Positions 43,909-54,030 of a stretch of 64,000 nucleotides of DNA are shown here, piece by piece. Each line of letters begins with the position of its first letter. The stretch's first letter is position 1. The stretch is taken from positions 326,001 to 390,000 of the forward strand of contig JACVVK020000369.1 in the NCBI GenBank assembly GCA_018292915.2, written 5' to 3'. Source of the DNA: Batillaria attramentaria. Lineage: Eukaryota; Mollusca; Gastropoda; Batillariidae. A program made the translations under genes and the position numbers. The notes beneath the pieces are model-generated. The model did not search any database, had not been told where the DNA came from, and saw nothing but the letters and a program-made list of their open reading frames with translations.

Positions 43909-45471
43909 ATTAGTAGCACTTAATTTTGTTGCTTTAATTTAATTATCTTTAAGTGGACCTGAACAATTTTGTTACTCCTGTTACCGTTCCCTAAAGAGTA
44001 TGAGAGTATGAAAGTATGACAGCCGATTTGTTTGTAATGAAAATGGCTTTGACTTAGTGGTAAGGCGGGTGTACTGTAAAAGAACAGTAGCGTGAAGTTG
44101 TAAACAGAGCCGACTGCTTACACCCCACTGGTGGTCTGTCCGTCAGCTGGGGTTACTTGGTGTACTGGCCAGCTCTCAGAGCAAATGAGCAGGACAGCTG
44201 TATGTTTATATTTGTTGCTTGGTTGTGTGTTTTCTTTTCTCTCTAATTTTTATAGGAAACTGTTGAATTAAAATTGATAATGATTTAGCTTTTATCCCTA
44301 AGATTTCAGGTGTTATATAAGTATGGAAACAACATAATGAAACAACCAACGTCTTTTTCGAGGAACAATCCAGCGTATCACAGATGGTGGAGGCTAAATC
44401 GCCCACTCTTTCATCTGTCCTGTTAACTCCAGTCACATACACCGCTCTATGTTTCGCCTCGGTGCTGAGCTTGTGACGCCTTGTTCCTCATGCCTCTGTT
44501 GTTGCTGCGCTTTTAAGATGTCTGACTGGTGCTGGTCAGTCGGTCGCTTTGCTGCTCGATTTCATCGTCAATCAGGCGGGCTTGTACTGAGTGATACATG
44601 GCGTATTGCCGTAATGCTGGAGGACAAAGATGGCTAGAAATTCAAAGACGCCGCTTGAATTCGGCTCTGCTGTCCATACTGGGTGACAGCATTCGATCTC
44701 AATCCTAATAGTCTTTCTCGGCGTTGCTGTTTCTCTTGGCGTCACACTTAACGAGTTTGTTTGGGGAATTCTAACCAACAGCATCTCTTGTCAAAGAAGG
44801 CGTGCCTTCTAGACCTGATGTGGCTGTACTCAAGCTAGTGAACGTGTCGTGCCGTTAGGCAGGTTACGATGATCTGCAGCTCATCGCCGTCCTTTCTCTG
44901 ACGGAGGGCGCTCTGTCTGGAACTGTCAACCTGGTCACGGTGACATTTTCCCACATGCGGCAGACATGTGTGCATGTACGCTAAGGACATAGTCACGCGT
45001 AATGCCGTGTGCCGCTAAGATCGCATACTGCGGATCTTACGTCCTGTCGCATGTCCGTGCGCCTGTCCTGTCTGGTGAAGAATCTGCTGTCGCAATCCGG
45101 TGGCGTCGTTTCCGGTAGTCCGGTTCCTTAGCGAAAAATCGTTACACGGCGGACAAAAGCACCATTTTTTTTCTGTGCGATTCTTTAGCACATTTTGATT
45201 AAATTTATCCGTGGCCCCCGCAGATTTAAGCGCAGGGTCGAGGTCACATGACATTTTCTCAATTTGCAAACGCGGCACTGACATTGCGCGCCACATACGC
45301 CTTACTGCACAGAAAATAGCTGAAGAAGTTTAAGTAGTTTCAAAGCAAGACTGATGCTTTTGCAACAGAGAAACACAAAACCTTTATGCAAGCCAAGACA
45401 CAAGCGGGAAAAAAGGTCTGAATATGGGTCTGCGTCACTGACGTTGCATTTTGTCAAATCCGCCGTGATGT
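43909..45471. other. Intron, no exon or element recognised
   Basis: About 1.5 kb of apparently unique sequence on both strands. Short open frames resemble no family I know. Confidence 0.5.
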
Positions 45472-45621
45472 GCTGAACCCTCTACAGGGTTGAAACGTAA
45501 CATTTATTGTGAACATTATTTCAGAGCATTTTTAATTCCAGTTTAGATTCTGACGATGATGCAATATGAAACTTTCATTTCTAGTACATTTTTTTCGGGA
45601 AAACTAACTTTCTGTTTTAGA

Positions 45622-45886
45622 GATTATATTGGAAGTCACGACATCACTTGATCCTTGACTCACTTAATTTGAGCTGTGGGATCATATGGTACAAGGGCCT
45701 AAGTGTCATGGATTGGATAGGCACGTATGCCATTTTACCGTATGAGGGAAGAGGTTTTGATGACGAATTCTCTATTTATAGGTGCGGCAGTAACCAGTCA
45801 GCTGTCAACAATTCTCTGAATTTTGCAATACTTTTGTGATATTATGGTGAGTGACGCTGTCAAACCCGTCTATATATCTATTGCAG
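45622..45886 (+). pseudogene. Open segment before LDLa exon 5 (module A, copy 2), frameshifted
   Basis: Counterpart of 30754-31018: [20 protein letters not shown], then WIGTYAILPYEGRGFDDEFS. One extra base near 45831-45836 (ATACTTTTGTG against ATACCCTGTG) puts it out of frame with the LDLa exon. If module A's extra domain is real, this copy is broken. Confidence 0.4.
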
Positions 45887-46003
45887 CACCAAGTGAGTGT
45901 ATTAGCGGTCATCACCAGTGTAACAATGGGACGTGCGTGTTGGCAGGGCACTGGTGTAATGGACGAGACGACTGTGGAGACAACTCTGACGAGGACGGAT
46001 GTC
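45887..46003 (+). CDS. LDL-receptor class A exon 5 (module A2)
   Basis: The exon codes [20 protein letters not shown], then [18 protein letters not shown], with acceptor TATTGCAG and donor GTGAGT, phase 1-1, 117 bp. All calcium-site acids are present. It is the duplicate of the exon at 31019, differing mainly between the first and fourth cysteines, where ligand contacts of LDLa modules lie. Confidence 0.93.
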
Positions 46004-46865
46004 GTGAGTACGCTCTCTCTCTCTCTCTCTCTCCCCACTGTGCCTGACTTCATGTGACTAGTGCTAGTGTGGTGGAGTTTTTCTGAGTGTAAACCGACGA
46101 CTGTTTAGTGTGCGATAGTGACTGTCGTGTGCTGTTTTTCATCACGCATTACTGTCGAGTGGACTGTATATTGTTGCTGATTTATTTCCTCTTCTTATAC
46201 TTTCACTATCGTATCATTGTATTACATTTGAGTTTCATAGTTCATTTATACTTTCACAGTAACTTGGGAATATTAGTACGTAACAGTAATAGTTGAGATT
46301 GTCTTTCATCTTTTACCTTGTTCCTTTCTACTGTACCTCACCTTATAGTTTGTTCTTCTTTTTTTCTTTCTTTCGGAACTCAGATATATCCAACTTTTTG
46401 GCATGACTAATTCTGTATAAAAGATTCCTTTGGTATTAACGTTATTGATCCGAAGCAACAAAACCTGCGCATGTGACATTTAAATGTGTACCATCTTTGA
46501 AACAAGATATCCGACAATTTTTGTTTTTCTTAAGACGCCGTATCTATTCCATGTATTTGGCATTTCGGAAACGAGACAGAACGCTAGTATAGGCAGTAGG
46601 ACGGATATCTCGTTCGTTCCAATCCGTGGAGGGTATTACTAAAGTACAAGATTTTTTATGACACAGCTCATCAGCACCTTTTTTGAAAACCGCAGATATC
46701 TCACGTGTAACGATTCGCATTTTATAGAAATCGTCTGTTATAATCTGCCGAAATCGAGCTCTGTCAAAAACAAGGGAGACTACAACCGCTGCCGCGTTTG
46801 CGTCACTTGCTTGATTTCTGACCGATGAAAAAATCAGCCTATTTGCTTCAGTGCGGAGTAGCAGC
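46004..46865. other. Intron; TC array, AT-rich sequence
   Basis: TC repeats at 46013-46032. A 125-codon minus-strand open frame (46544-46921) overlaps the candidate gene below and resembles nothing known to me. Confidence 0.45.
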
Positions 46866-47160
46866 ATGGCGTCGTCTGCTTCGCTCTCGGCGGCGTCTGC
46901 TGCAAAAGTACGTTGTGTCATTCATTTTAGTGCTAAAAACGAAGATAAAGCGATTTGCGCCCTAACAGAGACAACGTTTGACAGAATTCTAGATTTCTCG
47001 AACAAATGGAAGCGTCTGGTAGGTGCTCAAGGTGATGTGGCTCGCGTGTTTGTCACTCGCAACGTCTGCCGGCAGAGTCATGTAACAGTTTGCAAGAGGC
47101 TTCTGACGCAGGTGTTGGATTTCACAGGCAATGTTACAACCGATTCACTGAGTCAGCCCG
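46866..47160 (+). CDS. Candidate 5' exon of an unknown gene
   Basis: ATG at 46866 opens MASSASLSAASAAKVRCVIH, continuing with ICALTETTFDRILDFSNKWK and VFVTRNVCRQSHVTVCKRLL, to a good GTAAGT donor at 47161 (phase 1). An acceptor TGTATTTCAG lies at 47396 with a matching phase. Spaced Cys/His residues (CVIH, NVCRQSH, VCKRL) and the motif LTETTFDRIL recall Cys/His-rich N-terminal modules seen at the start of some molluscan proteins of unknown role; I cannot name a family. It lies inside an intron of the LDLa gene on the same strand, so either it is a nested gene or the LDLa gene ends before it. Confidence 0.4.
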
Positions 47161-47396
47161 GTAAGTTTCCAGTTGATAAAGTTTCTCATCGATATTGAAG
47201 AACAAAAGCCATGATGGCATATAGCATTACCATTATAGACGGAAAATTACCTCTCTCTCTCTCTCTCTCTCATACATTAAATTTTCAGTAACTACCGGTG
47301 GTAAACTGTGTGTTTTGTAAATTGTATGAGCAGCATGTATGTTTATTTATTTATTTATTTCATTCTTTAACATTGTGCATTATGATGTATTTCAGG

Positions 47397-47430
47397 CTTC
47401 GCAGAATTGAAGCCGGAAGGGCTTCAAGGT
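47397..47430 (+). CDS. Candidate second exon, 34 bp
   Basis: After TATTTCAG at 47396 the exon adds FAELKPEGLQ in the phase left by 47160 and is followed by GTATGT. It is too short to support alone; it depends on the first exon being real. Confidence 0.3.
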
Positions 47431-48796
47431 ATGTGTCTCTGTTGCACACAGAGCCAGAGAGTGAGACACCACCAGCAAAGAGGTTGCAAAAGAAGAGACA
47501 AAAGAAACGCAGACACAACCACAGTAACCGAACTATTTATATATTTTTCTTTACCCAGAAATGACTTCACCACAAGCATCATCCTCATCCATCAATATCA
47601 TTTATCCATCTTCACTCTCATCATCATCATCACCTGACAATATTTCTACTTACACAACACCAGAACACACTCCAGCTCACACTACAAAACACACAACTGC
47701 TCTCACCACAGACATAAACACAGAACACTCAATAAGCACCATAACACACACCGCAGATACAAACACAGAACACGCAGCATAAACCACAACACAATACATA
47801 CTGACATCAGAGGATTTGGATATTATTAATAGAGAATTTAACAAACCCATGGACACGTACACAACAGACACTGACACAGCATTGCAACCCTTCAACATTG
47901 CACACCAACTAGACCAACTCATCACTGGCATCCACTCACACAACAACAACATCCTTCCAGCACCACTTACATATGCACCACAGCTCACACTACCCGGATC
48001 TACATCTTTCTTCATGCAAAAACTTCTTACAGACATCAACCTTAGAATCAAAAGTGCTTCAATCATATCACAACAATCAAGGCTACTCTCTTCTTAGCAC
48101 TACAACACTTACAGACAACAATGGACAGACTCAAACACAAGATTACACAGGAACACACACCACACATGACCGTACTTGACGCATGCACTAGGAACACACC
48201 CCTACCACCACACTTGCGCACGCCCACACCTGCATCCACACCACCCTCACCTAAACCTGTGCACATACAACCCACATCAACATCTGCACTACCCTCATCC
48301 ACACATACACTTACACTACCCTCACACACATCCACATCTGCATTACTTTCAACCAAACCACCACTCTCATCCACGCATACACCTGAACCAACCTCATCTG
48401 TACCCCTGCCTGCACCACCCTCATCAAACAAACCTACACCCATGCCACCATCTTGCACATTCGCATCTACACCATCCTCATCTACACATACGCACACATC
48501 ATTCACATTCACATCCACATCTGCACCCACAACATCCTCATCACAATTCAAATACCCTGCACCAAAACCACGACAATCATACACAACACCCACATACGCC
48601 ACACCAAACAGATCACACAGACCACTCTTACCTCCACCACACTGCAGAAAATAACCATACTTCCAAACTCAGCCACACACCCATACAGACTCCCACGCAC
48701 ACCACTTCTACAGACACCTAACAAACCAACACACACTCACACTAATAAACACTAACCTACACACACGTACACTGATACACACTACAAATCATACGT
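47431..48796. repeat. CA/CCA-rich low-complexity tract
   Basis: From about 47630 to 48790 the + strand is almost free of G and built of ACA, CAC, CCA and TCA. Several frames stay open for over 170 codons on both strands for that reason (TPTPASTPPSPKPVHIQPTS in one). It may be a degenerate microsatellite; whether it extends the candidate exons at 46866-47430 as a Thr/Pro-rich protein cannot be told. Confidence 0.6.
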
Positions 48797-48800
48797 TTAA

Positions 48801-49185
48801 CCTTCCGGCTACGTCGTGGGTAAACAGTTGCACACACATTGCTTTAGATGAACGTATCTCGGTCAATATTTAGGTCACACATTTGAAATTTCATGACTTT
48901 GTCAATAAATGGTTTGACTATGTTCATGCCAAAAATTGTGTTGTTTAACTTGTAATTAGCAGAGTAATTAAACAATAAATAAGAATAAGTTGTGAATTGC
49001 CTATATAAAAACCATGGGTAATTTGTTTCCCACGACGTAGGACTAGGAATAAGTCGAAAATTACCTATGTAAAAACCATGGGTAATTTGTTTCCCACGGC
49101 GTAGGACTAGGAATAAGTCGAAAATTACCTATGTAAAAACCACGACGTAGGACTAAGAAGTTTTTTTAGCGACGTAGCCGGAAGG
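48801..49185. mobile_element. piggyBac-type MITE (TTAA target)
   Basis: CCTTCCGGCTACGTCG (48801-48816) is the exact reverse complement of 49170-49185, each end flanked by TTAA (48797-48800, 49186-49189). TTAA duplication is the mark of piggyBac elements. Inside are about two and a half units of some 72 bases with AAAAACCATGGGTAATTTG and CCCACGACGTAGGACTA. No transposase. Confidence 0.9.
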
Positions 49186-49241
49186 TTAAACCCATCACTT
49201 CACATCATCTTTGATACTCATTCTCATCTCCATCTTCATAT

Positions 49242-49620
49242 GGGGCGGTCGGTGGTTTAGTGGTTAAGAGACTTGTCACCAATGCGAGAGGTCGGGGGTT
49301 CGAGCCCCACTCGGGGCAAAGAATTTTTCCTTCTCGTATGTAGCACCGTTCGTTCGGGCCGATCGTCGGGGGTTCTCTCCGGGTACTCCGGCTTCCTCCC
49401 CCTCTGCTTTGGAAATGTTCAGCCCACAAAATTTGAAAAATAAATGTAATTCTAAATTCCGAAATTTAAATAGCTGAGCTGACCCTTCGCACCACGTGAT
49501 TGCAATATGTTTATGTCCAGTGTGTGGGAGAATGCGTGTGATTCACGTGAGCGTGCGTGTTGGGTTCAGTTCGCGGCGCTTTGAGCCGATTCGTGAAATT
49601 GGGTAAAGCGCCAATACAAT

Positions 49621-49652
<32 letters not shown>
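49242..49652 (+). mobile_element. tRNA-derived SINE, long form
   Basis: Head GGGGCGGTCGGTGGTTTAGT with B-box GGTTCGAGCCCC (about 49297-49308), a body with CGTATGTAGCACCGTTCG and GGGGTTCTCTCCGGGTACTC, and an (ATT)n tail. It is the intact form of the copy at 2786-3102. Confidence 0.88.
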
Positions 49653-50224
49653 AATACACAAACAAATAAAAAAAATAAAATTCATCATACCACTTTGAGT
49701 GTTCCTCTTCTCACTTGTTGGTTGGTTTGTTGGTTTAAATTCTTCTATTATTCCTTTTTATTATATATTTTTATATATCTCTGAATGGGGTTACTGGGTA
49801 AAGTCGATGTCTTCTTTCCATAAACAAAATGTCTTGCGCATCTGTGGTTATTTCTCATGTTTTGGACAAGTATTCAGATTTCAGATTTTTCATTACTTTT
49901 AACTATCAGATCTCTTAAAATACATCAAACTATATTGAACAAGTATCTTCCTACAGTTCTCTGGTTAAAAGAGAATAAAATGAGACACAGTCACCGTTTA
50001 TCTGAAGACTAATTCCATGTCCGAATTCCGTGGTTTCAAACACAGTTCACAATTAATCCAATACAAAATCCCAGTTTCTTCTCAATGCACATAGTTCCAA
50101 AGAGAAGAAGTATCCAGTAACAGGTCCAACACTGGTCGCAATATAACTAAAATTAATAACTCCGGAGGCTGAGCAGGAAGATGAGGACTATAGCGAGGGT
50201 ACGAGGGTCTTTCTCTTTTTTTTT
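49653..50224. other. Intron, AT-rich, nothing recognised
   Basis: No exon or element seen. Confidence 0.5.
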
Positions 50225-50592
50225 TTAACCCCTCACTGACGTCTGCACTGCCAGTCGTTAGGAATAAGTAATGTTGGGCTTCACCTGCGAACTGATTTAT
50301 TGCGCCTAGGAGATAATAAGTTGCAATATTTGCTGTATATGCGCTATTTATCTTTGTTTTACCTAGTTGTAATTTCTATTTTCTTTCTATGCTTGTTGGT
50401 AACCAGTAGTTCGATAAATTAACATGAAGGTGCAGCGTCTCCTGCATGTCCTAGGTTTATACTGCCCCGCAGACCTGTTTGCATCACTTGTCCAACGTTA
50501 CTCTTTTTCAAGTAGTGCAGACACACTCTGCGGCGAATTAGTCGGCTTTGTGGCTTGCGCGGCGTTAAGCCCTAAAAACTCACTCACTCACT
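50225..50592 (+). mobile_element. Retroposon with GGCGTTAAGCCCTAAA-ACTC tail
   Basis: Best-ended copy of the family also at 9972-10345 (inverted) and 20505-20775. It ends GCGGCGTTAAGCCCTAAAAA then CTCACTCACTC. Confidence 0.75.
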
Positions 50593-50958
50593 CCTCCCTG
50601 ACATCTCACCATCATTCTTTGTTACTATCGTTTCACACTAAAACTACCCCTTCCCTCCTGTTTCATTACATTTTTTAGATGTCCCCCATCACGTGTGGTG
50701 GGGCGTTAAGCAACGATTTGATTTGTCAGACAGTTCCATTGCACTTCGGAACTGTTTCGAGCAGTTCCGTCGCACCAAGGAACTGTTTGACTGCATAACT
50801 GAATCGAACGAGGATACATCAAATCAAATAAGACTCTTTATCGTGTATGGGATATCTAGCGTCACCATATAGATGTCAATGTAAGCAGAGTTTTGTTTTT
50901 TGCAAGAACAGAGTAACTATTATTACTGTACTCGTAAATAATAATAATAATAATAATA
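50593..50958 (+). other. Intron; from 50880 collinear with 39690-39770
   Basis: GTAAGCAGAGTTTTGT and ATTATTACTGTACTCGTAAA match the intron before LDLa exon 4, showing module B upstream sequence continuing across the pogo-type insertion. Confidence 0.7.
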
Positions 50959-51199
50959 CAGCCGCAATCGCCTAAACGAAACACGCTTAAGCAAAAAACT
51001 CGGATAACAGAAACCAAAACCAATTCCCCGCCAGACCCCCCTCTTTGTAAGACTATTTCTAATTCGGATAAGCCAAATTCTGTCAAAAAATAGCTAACTC
51101 AAACACGGATATCTCAAACGTGGTTTTGACAGATAAGCCAAACTCTAAACACTGTCGGAGAGACTTTTTTTTTTTTTGCTTGAAAAACACGTCGGGAAT

Positions 51200-51221
51200 G
51201 TGTGTGTGCGTGCGTGCGTGC

Positions 51222-51290
<69 letters not shown>

Positions 51291-51383
51291 AGGGTGGGGG
51301 AAGAGTGGAGGTGAGGGGTGGTGGTGGTGGAGTGCAGGAACGGAGTGGAGCGTACATTGATTTATTGATTTGTGCGTACAGTA

Positions 51384-51462
<79 letters not shown>
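51200..51462. repeat. Two (GT)n arrays
   Basis: GT arrays at about 51200-51288 and 51386-51462 separated by a GGTGGT-rich stretch; the second received the hAT-type insertion. Confidence 0.93.
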
Positions 51463-52947
51463 CAGGGGCGCCGGAACCGGGGGGGGGGGGCAGGGGGGGG
51501 GCAGCTGCCCCCCCTGTACCCAAGCTGGGGGGGGGGGGGGGGCAAGAGTGTCTTTTTGCCCCCCCTGGAAAATCAGGTGACTATGGCAAGAGGGGGGGCA
51601 AAGCCATGGTCTAGCCCCCCCCCACCCACCCACCTTTCTTAGTGCTCTCTCCCTCATCCCACCCAACAGAGAACCGAAGGCTGTCCGCTCCTCTGATTGC
51701 CCCCCCCCCCCCCCCCGCTTTTCACTTTTTTCGGGCAACGTCCTGACTTTTTACAAGCATGCGGATTCTATACTAAATTTACACACGTCGTGGATGCGGC
51801 GATTTTGGTTTTCACGTGTGATGCTGTGTGGTAGGTTTGGGAGAAAACATAATCTTGGCTCCAACTTCGATATCGTAGGCATACCTACCTCTATTTATCA
51901 AGGGTGGAATCTAAAGAAAGGTTTTCCCGTTCCTGGTGTTCGCTTCTGACAGCAATTCGGCGCTACACACCATTGCAAGCCCGAATTTTTGCGTGGTTTC
52001 TGTCTTTCTGCCATACTGCCATTACTGCGTAGATCTGCGGGATGCGCGCTAATGCGCGCAGACAACTCTTACGCGTTGTCCCTCAAAGGGAGGTAAGTGA
52101 ACTATCTTTATGTTTCCAAGATCTTTGATCGTAGCAACGGCTTCGTTAACGCGGGAAGTATAACACGATGGCAAATCGCCGACTGAGTAATGTTTCGTTT
52201 TCTTATAAGACGCAACTTCAGAAGACAACGGATCTTTAGAGATTGAAGCAACCCGTTTGATATGTATGATGCTGTTGAACTGTTTTCCCGATTTCGCTTC
52301 CGTCGTGCTGATATCATTCATCTGTGCTTTTCATTTTCAGTGCTTGCGACTTCAAGTCAAACCATTTTTTTCTTGACTTGTTTCACCGTCCGTGTTCCTG
52401 AGCCCCGCACTTGATGTGATAAGCTCCCAAATCTTGAGTTGTTTTTTGTTGTTGTTGTTTTTTTGCAGTGACAGCAGTCCCGTTCAGAGTTCCAAACAAT
52501 ACATTATGATGTTCCTGTACTGCATCAAATAAGACGCGCAATTCCGCGTCAGAAAAATTGACATCGCGTTTTTTACGCTGTTTCTTGTCAATAAGATTCA
52601 AGCTTGCCGCCATTTTGTTTTGGGGAAAATCCGCACGTCTCAAATAGGAAAGGGCGAGTTTCCGTACGTAGCTAAGAAACAGCCAACGTGCACGTCGTGA
52701 CCCGCGAAAATGTGTTCGTAAGTAGTGTTCTTTGCTACGTTCAGTTTTGCCCTACGAACGTTGATACGAACACTGCTACGAATACTTTTTACGCACGCGT
52801 CATTACCCCGGCCCGGCCTGGTTCGTAAAGGTTTTTTTGTCTACGCAGCATTTGATCGACCCCCCCGCTTTTCACTTTCTTCGGGCAACGTTTCCCCCTC
52901 CGAGATTCTGCCCCCCCCCCCTCCCCCCAACATCTTCCGGCGCCCCT

Positions 52948-52948
<1 letters not shown>
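51463..52948. mobile_element. hAT-type non-autonomous element
   Basis: CAGGGGCGCCGG (51463-51474) is the exact reverse complement of 52937-52948. CAGGGGCG ends are typical of hAT elements. Both flanks are GT repeat, so the 8-bp duplication cannot be resolved. Long G and C runs lie inside both ends. A segment GCTTTTCACTTT...TTCGGGCAACG appears twice, at about 51716-51741 and 52867-52891, so part of the interior may itself be inserted. It carries the Myb/SANT-like open frame below. Confidence 0.75.
52383..52613 (-). CDS. Myb/SANT-like DNA-binding domain segment inside the hAT-type element
   Basis: On the minus strand ATG (52613-52611) begins MAASLNLIDKKQRKKRDVNF, then SDAELRVLFDAVQEHHNVLF G. 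The basic run followed by F-S-D-x-E-L-x-x-L and H-x-V-L-F-G is the start of the Myb/SANT-like domain found in NAIF1-like and Harbinger-associated proteins, which bind DNA in the nucleus. The reading then turns to a Gln/Lys stretch (KKQQQQKTTQ) from a GTT repeat and ends, so the domain is incomplete or continues after an intron. A second minus-strand open frame (52049-52321, beginning MNDISTTEAKSGKQFNSIIH) follows and may be its next exon. Confidence 0.5.
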   Translation of the reverse strand: MAASLNLIDKKQRKKRDVNFSDAELRVLFDAVQEHHNVLFGTLNGTAVTAKKQQQQKTTQDLGAYHIKCGAQEHGR

Positions 52949-52995
<47 letters not shown>

Positions 52996-53095
52996 CACCA
53001 TTTAGTTTTATAGTTTGGTTATTTGTTTTTGTTTTTAACAAAGCCCCACTGAAGAAAGCACATATAACTTGTCATTGTTTTGATTTTATTCATTT

Positions 53096-53155
<60 letters not shown>

Positions 53156-53169
53156 GCACGCACTCATAC

Positions 53170-53215
<46 letters not shown>

Positions 53216-53721
53216 AGAAAAAAAAAGTTGTGTCTGTTACTACTCTCAGGAATTAATAAGCTCGACCCGTGTCTCTCTCAGACCGTTGCCATTATACACA
53301 TTTGCATATACATATAGTATACATTTGCCCATAGAAAAGCAGCATACACGTCTACAAACTTTCGCAAAATTAACAATTCGATGTTTCAGTTGCAAAGGGA
53401 AGCTAAGATATTATCTTTTTTAAAACACAAAAACAAAAACTTTTTACAAACATTCCAAGTGATTTTACAACTTATCCTGAAAAAAAACTCGGTTAAGCCG
53501 AACTGCAGGGTGATTTCTCGGGAAAGGTTTGGCTTATCCGAACTCGGATATGCAGAAACTCGGATAAGCGAAACGATTTTCCATTCCCCAGGCGAATTCG
53601 GCTTAAGCGTGTTTGACTGTAATAATGTGGCATCGACACTTCTAAATACATAATTATGTGATTGTGTTGCCAACGGAATGGGAATCATCCAGTAAGTGAA
53701 AGTTTACATTTCTCATTTCAG

Positions 53722-53841
53722 CTCCACGTAACTGCGCTAGTGATCAGTTCCGGTGTAACAACGGCTACGTGTGTGTCCCGTCAAGGTGGCGGTGTGATGG
53801 ATTCAATAGGTGTGGGGACAACTCTGATGAAGCTGGATGTG
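53722..53841 (+). CDS. LDL-receptor class A exon 6 (module B2)
   Basis: The exon codes [20 protein letters not shown], then [19 protein letters not shown], with acceptor TCATTTCAG and donor GTGAGT, phase 1-1, 120 bp. Six cysteines and the acidic cluster are present. It is the duplicate of the exon at 39870, again differing most in the ligand-facing middle ([11 protein letters not shown] against [11 protein letters not shown]). No later exon of the gene is recognised in the window. Confidence 0.92.
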
Positions 53842-54030
53842 GTGAGTACTGTTAAAGAAATCAAATCTCATTTGAAATATTAATTAGCTCTCTCTGTGTA
53901 CCTGCCTGTCTCTCGTATCTTTGCGCATCTTCTTCTCCCTACTCTCCCTTCGCCATGTAGTCCATTTATTTCACATTGTTTTATAGTTCAGTTGTGTTTA
54001 TTTTGAGGTCAACACAACAAATACAAACAA
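53842..54030 (+). other. Intron after exon 6, paralogous to 39990-40165
   Basis: Collinear with the intron after exon 4 up to about 54030, where the LINE begins. Confidence 0.75.

Larger units (their letters stand above)
50959..53619. mobile_element. pogo/Tigger-like element, copy 2 (inverted), with nested hAT
   Basis: The left end is TA then CAGCCGCAATCGCCTAAACG; the right end is GCTTAAGCGTGTTTGACTG then TA (53620-53621). The sequence is the reverse complement of 27231-28337 (for example the GGAATTAATAAGCTCGACCC block at 53250), but is split at a GT array by a 1.49-kb insertion (51463-52948). The paralogous intron at 39732-39790 lacks the element and shows the empty site. It holds long CA arrays at 53098-53212. 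Confidence 0.85.

Noticed and set aside
45015..45296. 93-codon minus-strand open frame
   Set aside because: No recognisable motif; no splice signals.
46544..46921. 125-codon minus-strand open frame
   Set aside because: Overlaps the better-supported + strand candidate exon and resembles nothing known.
49242..49320. tRNA-like sequence with good B-box
   Set aside because: It continues into a SINE body with an (ATT)n tail and has a truncated relative at 2786; not a functional tRNA gene.
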